From Streptomyces collinus (GTDB taxonomy: Bacteria > Actinomycetota > Actinomycetes > Streptomycetales > Streptomycetaceae): a DNA stretch of 64,000 nucleotides. The position numbers and the translations under genes were made by a program. The notes under the pieces are model-generated. The model was given only the letters and a program-made list of their open reading frames with translations, was not told where the DNA came from and did no database searches. Positions within the stretch are counted from its first letter, which is position 1; every line of letters starts with the position of its first letter. The DNA lies in assembly GCF_031348265.1 (NCBI RefSeq), contig NZ_CP133771.1, positions 558,001-622,000 on the forward strand, given 5' to 3'. This document shows positions 34,371 through 43,184 of the stretch, in pieces.

Positions 34371-35326
34371 AGCAGGGACTCCCTCGTGGCGGGTACGGGC
34401 TGGCCCGCCTCCGGCTCGGCCGACGTGGCGGCCGGGGTCAGCCGCACCCGGGTCGAGCGGGAGAAACGGCGCTCGATCATGGACTGCGGCACGCTCAGCA
34501 CCAGCGTCATGATCAGGTACCAGAGGCTGGCCACGATCAGCAGCGGAATGGTCTGGTAGTTGCGGGCGTAGATCGACTGTGCGCTGTTCAGCAGGTCGGC
34601 GACGCCGAGCACGCTCACCAGCGAGGTCTCCTTGAGCATCCCGATCACCTGGTTGCCGGTGGCCGGAACGACCGACGGCATGGTCTGCGGGATGATCACG
34701 CGCCGGAGCTTGGTGAATCCCGACATGCCCAGGGACTCCGCGGCCTCATGCTGTCCGCGAGGAACCGAGGCGAACCCGCCGCGGATGATCTCGGACATGT
34801 ACGCGGCCTGGTTCAGCGTCAGCCCCACCACGGCCGCGGTCAACGGAGTCATGATCGCGTTCACGTTCACCGGCGTGGAGATGTCGGTGAACGGGATACC
34901 GATCGAGATGTGCGGGTACAGCGCCGCGATGTTGAACCAGAAGATCAGCTGCACGAGCACCGGGGTGCCGCGGAAGAAGGCGATGTAGAGCTGGGCCAGC
35001 CCGGAAACGGGCCGCTGATGCGACATCCGCATCACCGCCAGGACCAGCCCGAGCAGGGTGCTCAGCGCCATGCTGACCGCGGTGAGAACAAGCGTGATCA
35101 GCAGACCGTTGAGAATCGATTGCGTGGTGAAGTAGCTGAACACCACCGGCCAGCGATAGTTCTCGTTCGTCACCGCGGTCCACACCAGACCGGCGACGAT
35201 CGCGATCGCGACGGCCCAGGTGACATAGTCACGCGGTCGTTTCGGCGTGATCCGCTTCTTTTCTTCGGCCAGCAGTTGTGACACCGGTCGGCTCCTGGTC
35301 TTCGTACCGATCAGATCCGTGGACAT
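34367..35326 (-). CDS. amino-acid ABC transporter permease
   Basis: This 319-residue permease is of the HisM/GlnP class (His/Glu/Gln/Arg type). It has a cytosolic N-terminal tail, a segment at about 36-54, then about five more membrane segments. The signature [16 protein letters not shown] and the EAA loop [21 protein letters not shown] dock the ATPase. The start ATG at 35,326 lies 1 base after the binding-protein stop. Only one permease is present, so it probably works as a homodimer. Confidence 0.92.
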   Translation of the reverse strand: MSTDLIGTKTRSRPVSQLLAEEKKRITPKRPRDYVTWAVAIAIVAGLVWTAVTNENYRWPVVFSYFTTQSILNGLLITLVLTAVSMALSTLLGLVLAVMRMSHQRPVSGLAQLYIAFFRGTPVLVQLIFWFNIAALYPHISIGIPFTDISTPVNVNAIMTPLTAAVVGLTLNQAAYMSEIIRGGFASVPRGQHEAAESLGMSGFTKLRRVIIPQTMPSVVPATGNQVIGMLKETSLVSVLGVADLLNSAQSIYARNYQTIPLLIVASLWYLIMTLVLSVPQSMIERRFSRSTRVRLTPAATSAEPEAGQPVPATRESLL

Positions 35327-35327
35327 G

Positions 35328-36347
35328 TCAGTCCTGCGGGACGGCCATGGCCGCGGTCTTGATCCCGAGGTCCTTGAGACCCCAGCGGCCCAGCGCCTGG
35401 GTGTACTTGGGGTCGTCGATGATCGACTGGACGGCAGCCTTCACCGCGGGGGTCAGCGCAGACTCCTTCTTCAGCGCGACGGCCACGGGCTTGGTGGCCA
35501 CCAGGGGCTTGAGGACATCGAACGTCTTGGGCTGCTGCCGGGCCGCCCACTCGAGCGCGATGAAGTCGTACATCACCGCGTCGATCCGCTTGGAGACCAG
35601 CTGGGTCAGAGCGTCGTTCACGCTGGGCAGGGTCACCGCGTTGATGGCCGGCTTGCCCTTGCTCGTACAGTCCTGCTTGGACAGCTGAGGCAGCCACTGC
35701 AGCTCCGCGGTGCTGCCGGAGGTGACGGCGACGCGGTGCCCGCACAGCGTGTGGGTGCCCAGCTTCTGCGGGTTGCCGTAAGGGACGGACACCCCGGTGC
35801 CGGCCTTGAAGTAGTCGATCATGTCGAGCACCTTCAGCCGGTCGCTGGTGGCACCCATGGTGGAGGCGGTGAAGTCGTACCGATCGGCCTGCAGGCCGGT
35901 GATGATGGTGTCGAACTTGACGTTGTTGATCTGCAGCTTCAGGCCGAGCTTGGCGGCGATCAGCCGGGACATGTCCGGGTTGAACCCGATCGGGGTCTTG
36001 TTGTCCGACGCCATGAACGTGGTGGGCGGGTAGGCCAGGTCCATGGCCACCGAGAGCGTGCCCTTGTCCTTCACCGCCGCGGGCAGCAGCTTCACCGCCT
36101 TCGGGTCCGGCTTCACACCCACCGAGATGTCGTCGGTGTGCTCGGCCGACGCGCCGGCACCTCCACCCTGCGTCGTGCCCTTCGCCCCCACGTTCTGCCC
36201 GGTGCCGCTCGCCCCGCACGCGGCGAGCGCGAGGGCCAGGGCGGTCGTGACGATCGGGATGCTCAGGTGCCTGTTGACCTGCATCGCGGCGGCAACAGCG
36301 CCTGCGGTGCGGAGTACGGTTCTGCGGCCTGTCCGGTTGCTTTCCAT
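35328..36347 (-). CDS. amino-acid ABC transporter substrate-binding lipoprotein
   Basis: This family 3 binding protein of 339 residues has the segments LSVAMDLAYPPTTF, IGFNPDMSRLIAAKLGLKLQ, DRYDFTASTMGATSDR and VPYGNP. The lipobox LALAAC lies near residue 43. The N terminus is unusually long: a twin-arginine-like part (TGRRTVLRTAGAVAAA) precedes a second possible start (MQVNRHLS) and the hydrophobic lipoprotein signal. I chose ATG 36,347 because AGGAGG lies 7 bases before it. It captures a polar amino acid or similar amine. Two 24-bp repeats lie in its leader region. Confidence 0.88.
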   Translation of the reverse strand: MESNRTGRRTVLRTAGAVAAAMQVNRHLSIPIVTTALALALAACGASGTGQNVGAKGTTQGGGAGASAEHTDDISVGVKPDPKAVKLLPAAVKDKGTLSVAMDLAYPPTTFMASDNKTPIGFNPDMSRLIAAKLGLKLQINNVKFDTIITGLQADRYDFTASTMGATSDRLKVLDMIDYFKAGTGVSVPYGNPQKLGTHTLCGHRVAVTSGSTAELQWLPQLSKQDCTSKGKPAINAVTLPSVNDALTQLVSKRIDAVMYDFIALEWAARQQPKTFDVLKPLVATKPVAVALKKESALTPAVKAAVQSIIDDPKYTQALGRWGLKDLGIKTAAMAVPQD

Positions 36348-36375
36348 GGCGGTGCCTCCTGAAGAACGCTGGGGA

Positions 36376-36423
36376 TACGGGGAATCCGTGATGCGGGGGT
36401 ACGGGGAATCCGTGATGCGGGGA
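36376..36423. repeat. 24-bp tandem repeat, two copies
   Basis: Two adjacent 24-base units differ only at the last base (36,376-36,399 and 36,400-36,423). The array lies 29 bases upstream of the binding-protein start, in the 211-base gap after the HAD gene. It may contain duplicated operator or leader elements. Confidence 0.9.
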
Positions 36424-36558
36424 CGACGTGGGGATCGCACGGGGGGGGGTGGGACGTCGTCAGCCGACGGCCGGAAACGCGCGGGGCTCATGGGCGGCCA
36501 CGCGAGACCGGGCGCCTGTCGGAAAGAAGGTGCTGAGTGAGCGGGTGTGCGTCGCGCG

Positions 36559-37239
36559 TCAGATGCCCAGCATCTGGTTGAGCTCGTCCAGGGACTTGAC
36601 CGGCACGTAGTCGTAGCCGTGGGTCACGGGGTCGTAGCCGCGGTCCAGGAGGATCAGGTTGCGGAAGCCCATGTCGTGCATCGGCATCAGGTCGTAGCGG
36701 GTGTGCGAGGAGACGTGCACGAAGTCCTCGGGGGACGCGTCGAGCTGGTCGAGCATGTACTCGAAGGCGGCGTAGCGGGGCTTGTAGTAGCCGGCCTGCT
36801 CCGCGGTGAACACCGCGTGGAAGTCCGCACCGAGGCGGGGCACGCTCTCCTCCAGGAAGGAGTCGTCCGCGTTGGACAGGATGACCAGCTTGTAGTTCTC
36901 ACCCATCTTCTTCAGCGGCTCCGGAATGTCCGCGTGCGGGGCCCAGCTGCGCACGCCGTCCGCGAAGCGCTTGCCCGCCTCCGGGGCGGCCTTGATGCCC
37001 CACTTGCGGCAGACCCGCTCGAAGGAGTCCTGCAGCACCTGCTCGTAGGCGTAGTACGCGCCGCGGACCTGGTCGTAGCGGTAGCCGCGGAACTCCCGGA
37101 CGAACTGGTCCCACTGCTCGGCGGGGATCTGGTCGCCGACGAGTTCACGCGTGATGGGGGTGATCGGGTACTCGATCAGCGTGCCGTAACAGTCGAAGGA
37201 GACGTACTTCGGGCGGAACTGGAACGAGGGAATGGGCAT
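36559..37239 (-). CDS. haloacid dehalogenase type II-like hydrolase
   Basis: This 226-residue HAD-superfamily enzyme has the nucleophile motif SFDCYGTLI (Asp near residue 15), motif II VILSNADDSFL, and the conserved Lys in GYYKPRYAAFEYML. A final HVSSHTRYDLMPMHDMGFRNL stands in for motif IV. The type II haloacid dehalogenases cut 2-haloacids, but many members are phosphatases. Its place between an amine-type ABC transporter and a sarcosine-oxidase-like gene suggests a role in that pathway, not halide removal. The start ATG at 37,239 follows GGAG. Confidence 0.85.
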   Translation of the reverse strand: MPIPSFQFRPKYVSFDCYGTLIEYPITPITRELVGDQIPAEQWDQFVREFRGYRYDQVRGAYYAYEQVLQDSFERVCRKWGIKAAPEAGKRFADGVRSWAPHADIPEPLKKMGENYKLVILSNADDSFLEESVPRLGADFHAVFTAEQAGYYKPRYAAFEYMLDQLDASPEDFVHVSSHTRYDLMPMHDMGFRNLILLDRGYDPVTHGYDYVPVKSLDELNQMLGI

Positions 37240-37290
37240 GGAAGTGCTCCACTTTCTTGGTTCGGGGAACTGGTTACGGGCCACAGCGCT

Positions 37291-38430
37291 TCAGGCGGCG
37301 CCGACTCCTGCCGGTGCGAGGAAGCCGACGGGGTGCTCCGTCGTGCCGTCGAGCGCCAGGTCCGCGGCGATCTCCCCCATGGCGGGCGAGAGTTTGAAGC
37401 CGCTGCCGGAGAATCCGGCCATGACGACGATGTCGTCCTCGCCGGGGAGATGGCCGACGAGCGGGTTTCCGGACGTCGTGTAGCCCTCCATGTAGACCGA
37501 CAGCCGGATGGGGTCGGGGTTCAGGTCGGGCATCAGCTCGCCGATGAGCTCGCGGAAGGTGGTGAGTTCCTCGGGGCGGACCGTGCGGTCGAGCCGCTCG
37601 GGGTCGGGGACGGGCAGATAGCGGGCGAAGGAGAGGCCCAGCTTGACCGAGATGCCGTCGGGCGACGGGAGTCCGTAGCAGTCGTGGGGTGTGCTGCGGA
37701 CGAAGGCGGGGGCTCCGCCCGCGAACCAGTCGTGGCGGGTGGGGATGTGCCAGGAACTGACCAGCCGGCGGATGTCGACGGCCCGCGGCAGGTCCGGGAG
37801 CAGGGTGTTGACCCAGGGGCCCACGGTCACCACCGCGGTGTCCACGTGGTCCGTGCCCTGGTCGGTGACGATGTGCACTCCCCCGCCCGCCGCGGGGGCG
37901 ATCTCGCGCACCGGGGTGTAGCGGCGCAGCCGGGCGCCCAGTTGCTCGGCGCGGGCGGCGGCGGCCTGGATCGATGCCTCGGGCCTGATGATGCAGCCCA
38001 TCCGGTCGAGCACGGCGGTGTGCCCGTCCGGGAGGCGGTGCTGCGGGTAGCGACGGGCGAGTTCCTCCCGGTCCAGCACCTCGTGGTCCAGCTGGTGGGT
38101 GGTGTCGGCGGAGAGGAGGAGGCGCATGGGCGGAGACACGGTCTCGCCCATCACCAGACATCCGCTGCGACGGCGCAGCGAGAAGCCGGTTTCACGCTGG
38201 AGCCGGTCCCACATCCGGTCGGCGAGCCGCAGCAGCGGGATATAGCCGGGGTCACCGAGGTGCACGGAGCGGAAGATGCGGCTCTCACCCCCGGCCGCGC
38301 CGCGGTCGTGACCCGGCGCGTACCGGTCATAGCCGATGACCTCGGCTCCACGGGCGGCCAGCCGCCACATGGCCTGGCTGCCCATGCTGCCGGCGCCGAT
38401 GACGGCGACGCGCTTCGGGGTGCGGCGCAT
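37291..38430 (-). CDS. monomeric sarcosine / N-methyl-tryptophan oxidase-like FAD enzyme
   Basis: This flavoenzyme of 379 residues has an N-terminal FAD motif, VAVIGAGSMGSQAMWRLA, the GESRIFRSVHLGDP loop and a C-terminal MAGFSGSGFKLSPAMGEI with the covalent-flavin region of the MSOX/MTOX group. The usual flavin-linking Cys of the PxCxY segment is not present: the sequence there reads VYMEGYTTSG. Covalent attachment is therefore doubtful. It would oxidise an N-methyl or secondary amino acid. The ATG at 38,430 follows AAAGGAG. It is the first gene of the minus run and is divergent from the PucR regulator. Confidence 0.87.
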   Translation of the reverse strand: MRRTPKRVAVIGAGSMGSQAMWRLAARGAEVIGYDRYAPGHDRGAAGGESRIFRSVHLGDPGYIPLLRLADRMWDRLQRETGFSLRRRSGCLVMGETVSPPMRLLLSADTTHQLDHEVLDREELARRYPQHRLPDGHTAVLDRMGCIIRPEASIQAAAARAEQLGARLRRYTPVREIAPAAGGGVHIVTDQGTDHVDTAVVTVGPWVNTLLPDLPRAVDIRRLVSSWHIPTRHDWFAGGAPAFVRSTPHDCYGLPSPDGISVKLGLSFARYLPVPDPERLDRTVRPEELTTFRELIGELMPDLNPDPIRLSVYMEGYTTSGNPLVGHLPGEDDIVVMAGFSGSGFKLSPAMGEIAADLALDGTTEHPVGFLAPAGVGAA

Positions 38431-38472
38431 GAGGTCGCTCCTTTCGCCGGAGGTGGCATGGGTGACGGTGGG

Positions 38473-38530
38473 ATCCCCAGCACCGAGCGGACACCGTGCG
38501 GACTCTTGCGGTCCGTGTCCCACTGGGGAT
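38473..38530. promoter_or_regulatory. long inverted repeat in the oxidase/PucR divergent promoter
   Basis: ATCCCCAG at 38,473 and CTGGGGAT at 38,523 form perfect arms around a further short dyad (CGGAC / GTCCG). The region is the 283-base gap between divergent starts and is the natural place for PucR binding. No PucR consensus is certain, so this is only a candidate. Confidence 0.4.
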
Positions 38531-38713
38531 GGCGTTCACTTTCGACCCGAGCGAACACGCAGGTCAACCCACACTCTGTTCCACCTGACGGCCTTCTCGA
38601 GACGGTCTGTCACGGCAGGCGTCCAAGCTTCGGAAAGTGCCACTCCGCCTCTTGTCACGGCGGTGGGCCGGTGCGAAGGTGACCCCCGACCCCTCAGGAA
38701 GAAAGCACCCTCT

Positions 38714-40336
38714 ATGCCGCCCAGACCCCCCGTAAGCGGGCACTTCCTCACCATCGCGGAGGTTTTGCGCCTGCCGGTGCTCACTGAAGGGATGCCGCGC
38801 GTTCTGGCCGGTGAGTCACAGCTGAACCGTGCGGTGCGCTGGGTACACGTCACCGAGCTGCTCAATCCGGCCGACTTCCTGGAGGGCGGTGAGCTGGTGC
38901 TGACGACCGGCATGCCGTACCCGGACGACGCATCCAAGCTGCGGGGCTACGTCGATCAGCTGGCCGACGTCGGTGCGGCGGGCCTGATCGTGGAGCTCGG
39001 TCACCGCTACCGGAGGGTGCCCGAGGAGCTGGTGGCCGCCTGCCGGGCCCGCGAGGTGCCGCTGGTCGAGCTGGCCCGCGGCGTCCGCTTCATCGACGTC
39101 ACGCAGACGGTGCACGCGCTGATCCTGGACGCCCAGGGGGCACTGCTCCGCCGCGGGCGGGATATCCAGGACATTTTCACCGCTCTGACGCTGCGAGGGG
39201 CCGGACCCGAGGAACTGGTGCACACCACCGCGGAGCTCGCCGGAGCCCCGGTGGTACTGGAGGATCTCACCCACCGGGTCCTGATGTGCGAGCTGCTCGG
39301 CCGGCCCTACGAGCCGGTCGTGTCCGCCTGGTCCCGGCGCTCGCGGGCCGCGCCGACCCTGGAGAAGCTCGCGCCGAGCGGTCCGGAGGGGTGGCTGATC
39401 GCCCCGGTTCAGGACCATCACGGGCTGTGGGGGCGGCTGGTCCTGCTGGAGGACCGGCTGAACACGGAGCCCGACCCGGAGCACCTCCTGATCCTGGAGC
39501 GCGCGGCGGTCGCGTTGACCATGGCCCGTCTGGCCGGGCCGGCCTGGTGGGAGCGCCGCGCCCACCGCTCCGTACTGCGTGACCTGTACGAACGACGCTT
39601 CCGCTCCCCCGCCGACGCCCGCGCCCGCGCCGAGGCACTGGGTCTGCCGGCGTTCGGGCACCGCCTCTTCGCCATGGTCATCCGTCACACCTGTCCCGGT
39701 GGCGAGGGCGAGCAGCTCGACGAACGGATCGCGAAGGCTCTGACGCAGACCGGCGTCCGCGCACTGGTCGGCGAGACGGCCCCGGGCCGGATCGGCGTGC
39801 TCCTCGCGCTGGCGCAGGCCAGCGCCTGGCAGCCGGTCGCCGAGCGGATCGGCCGTCTCGCCCGCGAGGAACTCGGCCCGGAGGCCGTCGTCGCCGTCGG
39901 CCCGGGGGTGACCGACCTCTCCGGCATCGCCCGGTCGTGGCAGGAGGCCGAGCAGACGGCCGAGGCCATCACGCCGGCCTCCCCCGAGCGGTGGTTCTAC
40001 GTCCCCGCCGATGTCGAACTGCCGGAACTCCTGGGCGTCCTGCGCGAGGACACCCGCCTCCAGCGGTACGCGGAACGCCATCTGACCCGCCTCATCGAGC
40101 ACGACGACCGCAACGGCGGCGACCTGCTGCCGGCGCTGCGTGCCTATCTGACGGCCGCCGGGAACAAGTCGGTCGCGGCGAAGCTGGCCGGCATGTCACG
40201 GCAGGCCTACTACCAGCGCCTCCACACCATCGAACGGCTCCTCGGCTGCGACCTCGAATCAGGCCTGCAGCGCACGTCCCTGCACGTCGCGGTACTGGTC
40301 CTGGACGGCCGGGGCACGGCTGCGCCCGGCGCCTGA
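38714..40336 (+). CDS. PucR family transcriptional regulator
   Basis: This 540-residue regulator has the N-terminal PucR domain (FLTIAEVLRLPVL, then GMPYPDDASKLRGYVDQLADVGAAGLIVELGHRYR) and a central CdaR/GGDEF-like part. The C-terminal HTH_30 is AYLTAAGNKSVAAKLAGMSRQAYYQRLHTIERLL. PucR proteins activate catabolism of purines, amines or amino acids in response to a small ligand. It is divergent from a minus run of oxidases and an amino-acid transporter, the likely targets. The ATG at 38,714 has only a distant GGAAG upstream. Confidence 0.9.
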   Translation: MPPRPPVSGHFLTIAEVLRLPVLTEGMPRVLAGESQLNRAVRWVHVTELLNPADFLEGGELVLTTGMPYPDDASKLRGYVDQLADVGAAGLIVELGHRYRRVPEELVAACRAREVPLVELARGVRFIDVTQTVHALILDAQGALLRRGRDIQDIFTALTLRGAGPEELVHTTAELAGAPVVLEDLTHRVLMCELLGRPYEPVVSAWSRRSRAAPTLEKLAPSGPEGWLIAPVQDHHGLWGRLVLLEDRLNTEPDPEHLLILERAAVALTMARLAGPAWWERRAHRSVLRDLYERRFRSPADARARAEALGLPAFGHRLFAMVIRHTCPGGEGEQLDERIAKALTQTGVRALVGETAPGRIGVLLALAQASAWQPVAERIGRLAREELGPEAVVAVGPGVTDLSGIARSWQEAEQTAEAITPASPERWFYVPADVELPELLGVLREDTRLQRYAERHLTRLIEHDDRNGGDLLPALRAYLTAAGNKSVAAKLAGMSRQAYYQRLHTIERLLGCDLESGLQRTSLHVAVLVLDGRGTAAPGA

Positions 40337-40598
40337 CGAGCGTGCCGGGTGTCGCGCGGGACGGGAGGGCGCACGTCACGTCTCCGTGGTCCGTGAGCAC
40401 CGGCCGACAGGTCTCCCCCGGTTCCACGCCGATCGCCCGGTCGGGCAGCTCGACGTCGGTCGGCGGAAGACCGGACGGCGGTACGGGACCTCCGGCCGCC
40501 CGCTCGTCAGCCGCAGCCCCACGCCCCATGCCCCATGCCCCATGCCCCAGTGACCCTGGGGATCCGCTCTCACCGCCGCGTCTGCGGCAGCGCACGCG
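40337..40598. other. gene-free stretch after the PucR gene
   Basis: No convincing coding sequence is visible here in either strand. The stretch contains one short heptamer repeat (next entry) and leads into the paired stress-type boxes starting at 40,599. Confidence 0.5.
40523..40550. repeat. heptamer tandem repeat GCCCCAT, four copies
   Basis: Three perfect GCCCCAT units and a fourth with one change lie in tandem in the gap between pucR and the stress island. Such runs change length easily by slippage. Confidence 0.85.
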
Positions 40599-40635
40599 AG
40601 GGGCGGTCGGGCCCCCGGCCGGGGCCGTTCGGCCC
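40599..40635. promoter_or_regulatory. paired stress-island boxes before the cNMP-binding gene
   Basis: Two GC-rich dyads lie in tandem: AGGGGCGGTCGGGCCCC (40,599) and GGGCCGTTCGGCCC (40,622). The block of about 37 bases is nearly repeated at 52,485-52,520. The GGGNC / GNCCC arms resemble DosR/DevR-type boxes. The second box is 67 bases before the start at 40,703. Confidence 0.6.
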
Positions 40636-40702
40636 GTGGTGCGCCGCCGGGGCAGGGCACAGGCTGAGGTCAGCAGTCCAAGGTCCTGAAGGGAGCCGAG
40701 CC

Positions 40703-41161
40703 ATGACCTCCACCACCAACCTGGCCACGGGCCTCACCGCCGGGCATCGCGAGCGGCTGATGCGGGTGGCCCGCGAGGTGTCCTTCGACACGGGCACACG
40801 CCTGTTCGAGGAAGGGCGGCACGCCGACCGGTTCTGGATCGTGCGCACCGGGACGGTCGTGCTCGACCTGCATGTCCCGGGGCGACGGGCCGCTGTGATC
40901 GAGTCCTTGGGGAACGGCGAGCTGGTCGGCTGGTCGTGGCACTTCCCGCCGTACGTGTGGCAGCTGGGCGCGGAGGCGGTGAGCCCGGTGCGCGCCCACG
41001 AGTTCGACGCGGAAGCCGTACGGGCCATGTGTGCCCGGGACCCCGAGTTCGGCCGCGCGATCGCGGACTGGGTCGGCCGGGTGGTCGCCCACCGGCTGCA
41101 CGCGTCGCGGGTCCGGCTGCTCGACCTGTACGCCCCCTACGGCAGCGGCGGCGCGCTGTGA
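40703..41161 (+). CDS. cyclic-nucleotide-binding-domain protein, no DNA-binding domain
   Basis: This 152-residue protein consists of one cNMP-binding/CRP-like beta-barrel (SFDTGTRLFEEGRHADRFWIVRTGTVVLDL, then GNGELVGWSW) and a C-terminal helix. There is no helix-turn-helix, so it is a ligand-sensing or scaffold protein and not a CRP regulator. Proteins like it occur in the actinobacterial dormancy regulon. It has GAAGGGAG 8 bases before ATG 40,703 and the paired boxes upstream. It opens the stress island. Confidence 0.85.
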   Translation: MTSTTNLATGLTAGHRERLMRVAREVSFDTGTRLFEEGRHADRFWIVRTGTVVLDLHVPGRRAAVIESLGNGELVGWSWHFPPYVWQLGAEAVSPVRAHEFDAEAVRAMCARDPEFGRAIADWVGRVVAHRLHASRVRLLDLYAPYGSGGAL

Positions 41162-41181
41162 GCGGCCGGGGGTGAACGCGT

Positions 41182-41859
41182 TCAGGCCACCGTGATGCGG
41201 CGCCCCGTGACGGAGACGGGCTCGATACGCAGCCACAGGTCGCGCCGCCCTCCCGCCCAGGGTGTGCTGTACGCCTGCTCTTCGAGGAGGGCGACGTCGT
41301 CCGGATCCGTCACGGTGGTCGCGGGTCCCCGCACCAGCACGCTCCAGCCCTCGCTGAACGCCTCGTCGATGCGGTCGGCCTCGAAGGCGACCTGGTGGCC
41401 GTCCGCCTGCGCCGGGGTCGTGCCGGGTGCGGTGCGGAAGACGATCCCGCCCTCGACGACGCTGTAGTTGACCGGGACGACGACCGGCCCGGCGTCCGCG
41501 GGCACGGCGAGGCGTCCCACCCCGTGTGTGGAGAGCAGCGAGCGGCACTCCGCCTCGGTCAGCTCCGTGAACCGGGGTGTGCGGGCGGCCCGGCCGAGGC
41601 CCGGCGGCAGCTCGGTGTCGCCGCCGGTCAGGTGCCACACCGTGGTCTTCAGTGCTCCCGCCAGCCGCAGGAGGGTGCCGGCGCCCGGATCGGCCGGGGG
41701 CCGCTCCTCCAGGTACTGGAGGTAGGCCGGAGACATGCCCGCCCGTGCGGCCGTCTCCTGCCGGCTCAGGCCGAGTTCCGTACGCCGCTGGGTGATCCGC
41801 CGGCCGAGGTCGCCCATCGGGCGGCCCTCCACGGCGGGCGACGAAGGCCGTTCGGTCAT
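41182..41859 (-). CDS. XRE-type HTH plus PNPOx-like flavin domain protein
   Basis: This 225-residue protein joins an N-terminal XRE helix-turn-helix (LGRRITQRRTELGLSRQETAARAGMSPAYLQYLE) to a pyridoxamine-oxidase-like split barrel from about 95 on (FTELTEAECRSLLSTHGVGRLAVPADAGP, then VPVNYSVVEGGIVFRT). This fusion is common in Streptomyces stress islands, and the barrel probably binds a flavin or F420. The DNA-binding part may tie redox state to transcription. The ATG at 41,859 follows AGGTGA. It precedes the alcohol dehydrogenase gene on the opposite end of the same strand run. Confidence 0.88.
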   Translation of the reverse strand: MTERPSSPAVEGRPMGDLGRRITQRRTELGLSRQETAARAGMSPAYLQYLEERPPADPGAGTLLRLAGALKTTVWHLTGGDTELPPGLGRAARTPRFTELTEAECRSLLSTHGVGRLAVPADAGPVVVPVNYSVVEGGIVFRTAPGTTPAQADGHQVAFEADRIDEAFSEGWSVLVRGPATTVTDPDDVALLEEQAYSTPWAGGRRDLWLRIEPVSVTGRRITVA

Positions 41860-41881
41860 GACGCGTCACCTCTCTCGTTCG

Positions 41882-42955
41882 TCAGGCCGCCCGGTAGGGG
41901 ACGACTTCCTCGTGCGGCTCCTCGCCGAGCACGACCTTGAGCGCGCCGGTGTCGGCGGCCCGGGCGAAGACGTCGTAGGCCTCCTCCATGTGGTTCAGCG
42001 GGAAGGTGTGCGTGACCAGCTGACCGGTGGGCAGGCGGCCCGCGGCCGCCATCCGGAGCAGGGTGGGGGTGGAGTACGTGTCCACCAGCCCCGTGGTGAT
42101 GGTGACGTTCTTGATCCACAGGTCCTCCAGATGGAGGGTCACGGGCCTGCCGTGCACGCCGACGTTGGCGACGTGGCCGCCGGGCCGCACGATGCGCGTG
42201 CAGAGTTCGAAGGCCTCCGGGACGCCTACCGCTTCGACGACGACATCCGCGCCCAGTCCGCCGGTGAGGTCCGCGATCAGCTGCTCGGGGGCCTCCCGGG
42301 CGTCCGCGACGGCGTCAGCACCGAGGTGTTTGGCGGCTTCCAGCCGCGCGGCGGCGAGGTCCACCGCGATGATGCGCTCCGGAGCGAACAACTGGGCCGT
42401 CGCGACGGCCGCGAGTCCGACGGGTCCGGCTCCGACGACGGCGACGGTGTCTCCGGGCCGCACGTGGCCGTTGAGCACGCCGACCTCGTACGAGGTCGGG
42501 AAGATGTCGGCCAGCAGCACGGCGTCCTTGCCGTCCAGGGCGCTGGGCAGGGGGTGCACCGAGAGGTCCGCGTACGGCACCCGCACGTACTCGGCCTGGG
42601 TGCCGTCGATCAGATGGCCCAGGATCCAGCCTCCGCCGCCCCGGCACTGCCCGTACGTGCCCTCACGGCAGTACCGGCAGCGGCCGCAGGCGGTGATGCA
42701 GGAGACCAGCACACGGTCGCCCGGCCGCACGGTGCGTACGTCGCCGCCGACGTCGACGATCTCGCCGACCGCCTCGTGGCCCAGCACCGTGCCCGGGCGC
42801 ACCTCGGGGACGTCGCCCTTGAGGATGTGCAGGTCCGTTCCGCAGAGGGTGACGTCGTCGACGCGCACGATGGCATCGGTCGGCTCCCGGACACCGGGGT
42901 CCGGGACGTCCTCCCACGCGGACTGTCCGGGACCGTGAAAGACGTAGGCCTTCAT
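41882..42955 (-). CDS. zinc-dependent alcohol dehydrogenase
   Basis: This 357-residue medium-chain dehydrogenase has catalytic zinc Cys in LCGTDLHILKG and His in GHEAVGEI. The structural zinc cluster is CGRCRYCREGTYGQC, and the NAD motif AVVGAGPVGLAAV is near 170. It would interconvert an alcohol and aldehyde with NAD(H). Similar dehydrogenases belong to the DosR/OsdR-type islands, where they may regenerate NAD under hypoxia. The ATG at 42,955 has AGGAGG 7 bases upstream. Two stress boxes lie between it and the divergent STAS gene. Confidence 0.9.
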   Translation of the reverse strand: MKAYVFHGPGQSAWEDVPDPGVREPTDAIVRVDDVTLCGTDLHILKGDVPEVRPGTVLGHEAVGEIVDVGGDVRTVRPGDRVLVSCITACGRCRYCREGTYGQCRGGGGWILGHLIDGTQAEYVRVPYADLSVHPLPSALDGKDAVLLADIFPTSYEVGVLNGHVRPGDTVAVVGAGPVGLAAVATAQLFAPERIIAVDLAAARLEAAKHLGADAVADAREAPEQLIADLTGGLGADVVVEAVGVPEAFELCTRIVRPGGHVANVGVHGRPVTLHLEDLWIKNVTITTGLVDTYSTPTLLRMAAAGRLPTGQLVTHTFPLNHMEEAYDVFARAADTGALKVVLGEEPHEEVVPYRAA

Positions 42956-43039
42956 GGCGACACCTCCTGACCTTGGCGCGGCGATGTGCGGGGCGTGCAC
43001 CCGCAGTTCCAGCTTGGCGCGGATCGGTCGGACGCGCCT

Positions 43040-43053
43040 GGGCCGGTCGGCCC
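43040..43053. promoter_or_regulatory. stress-island box GGGCCGGTCGGCCC
   Basis: An exact match to the GGGCCGNTCGGCCC dyad, 85 bases before the alcohol dehydrogenase start. Confidence 0.55.
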
Positions 43054-43134
43054 CGGCCACCGGGCCGTCGGGGCATCGCGGGCGGGTCCGGCCGGGGTTC
43101 CGCACCTCATATGTCCCTAAGGCCCGGGTGACCG

Positions 43135-43148
43135 GGGCCGATCGGCCC
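43135..43148. promoter_or_regulatory. stress-island box GGGCCGATCGGCCC
   Basis: A perfectly palindromic form of the dyad, 36 bases before the STAS gene start. The distance suits activator binding next to RNA polymerase. Confidence 0.6.
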
Positions 43149-43184
43149 TGGCGGACGCCCGGCCCGCCGGGCTCTGCTCGTTCC

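Noticed and set aside
32271..34559. Long plus-strand frame across the FAD oxidase and ABC ATPase genes
   Set aside because: Shadow of two genes with intact motifs on the minus strand; its own product shows no domain.
40523..40550. Possible CRISPR array
   Set aside because: Units are only 7 bases with no spacers; it is a simple tandem repeat. No other repeat in the window has a repeat-spacer pattern.
40703..41161. CRP-family transcription factor
   Set aside because: The cNMP-binding barrel is present but the protein ends without a helix-turn-helix domain.
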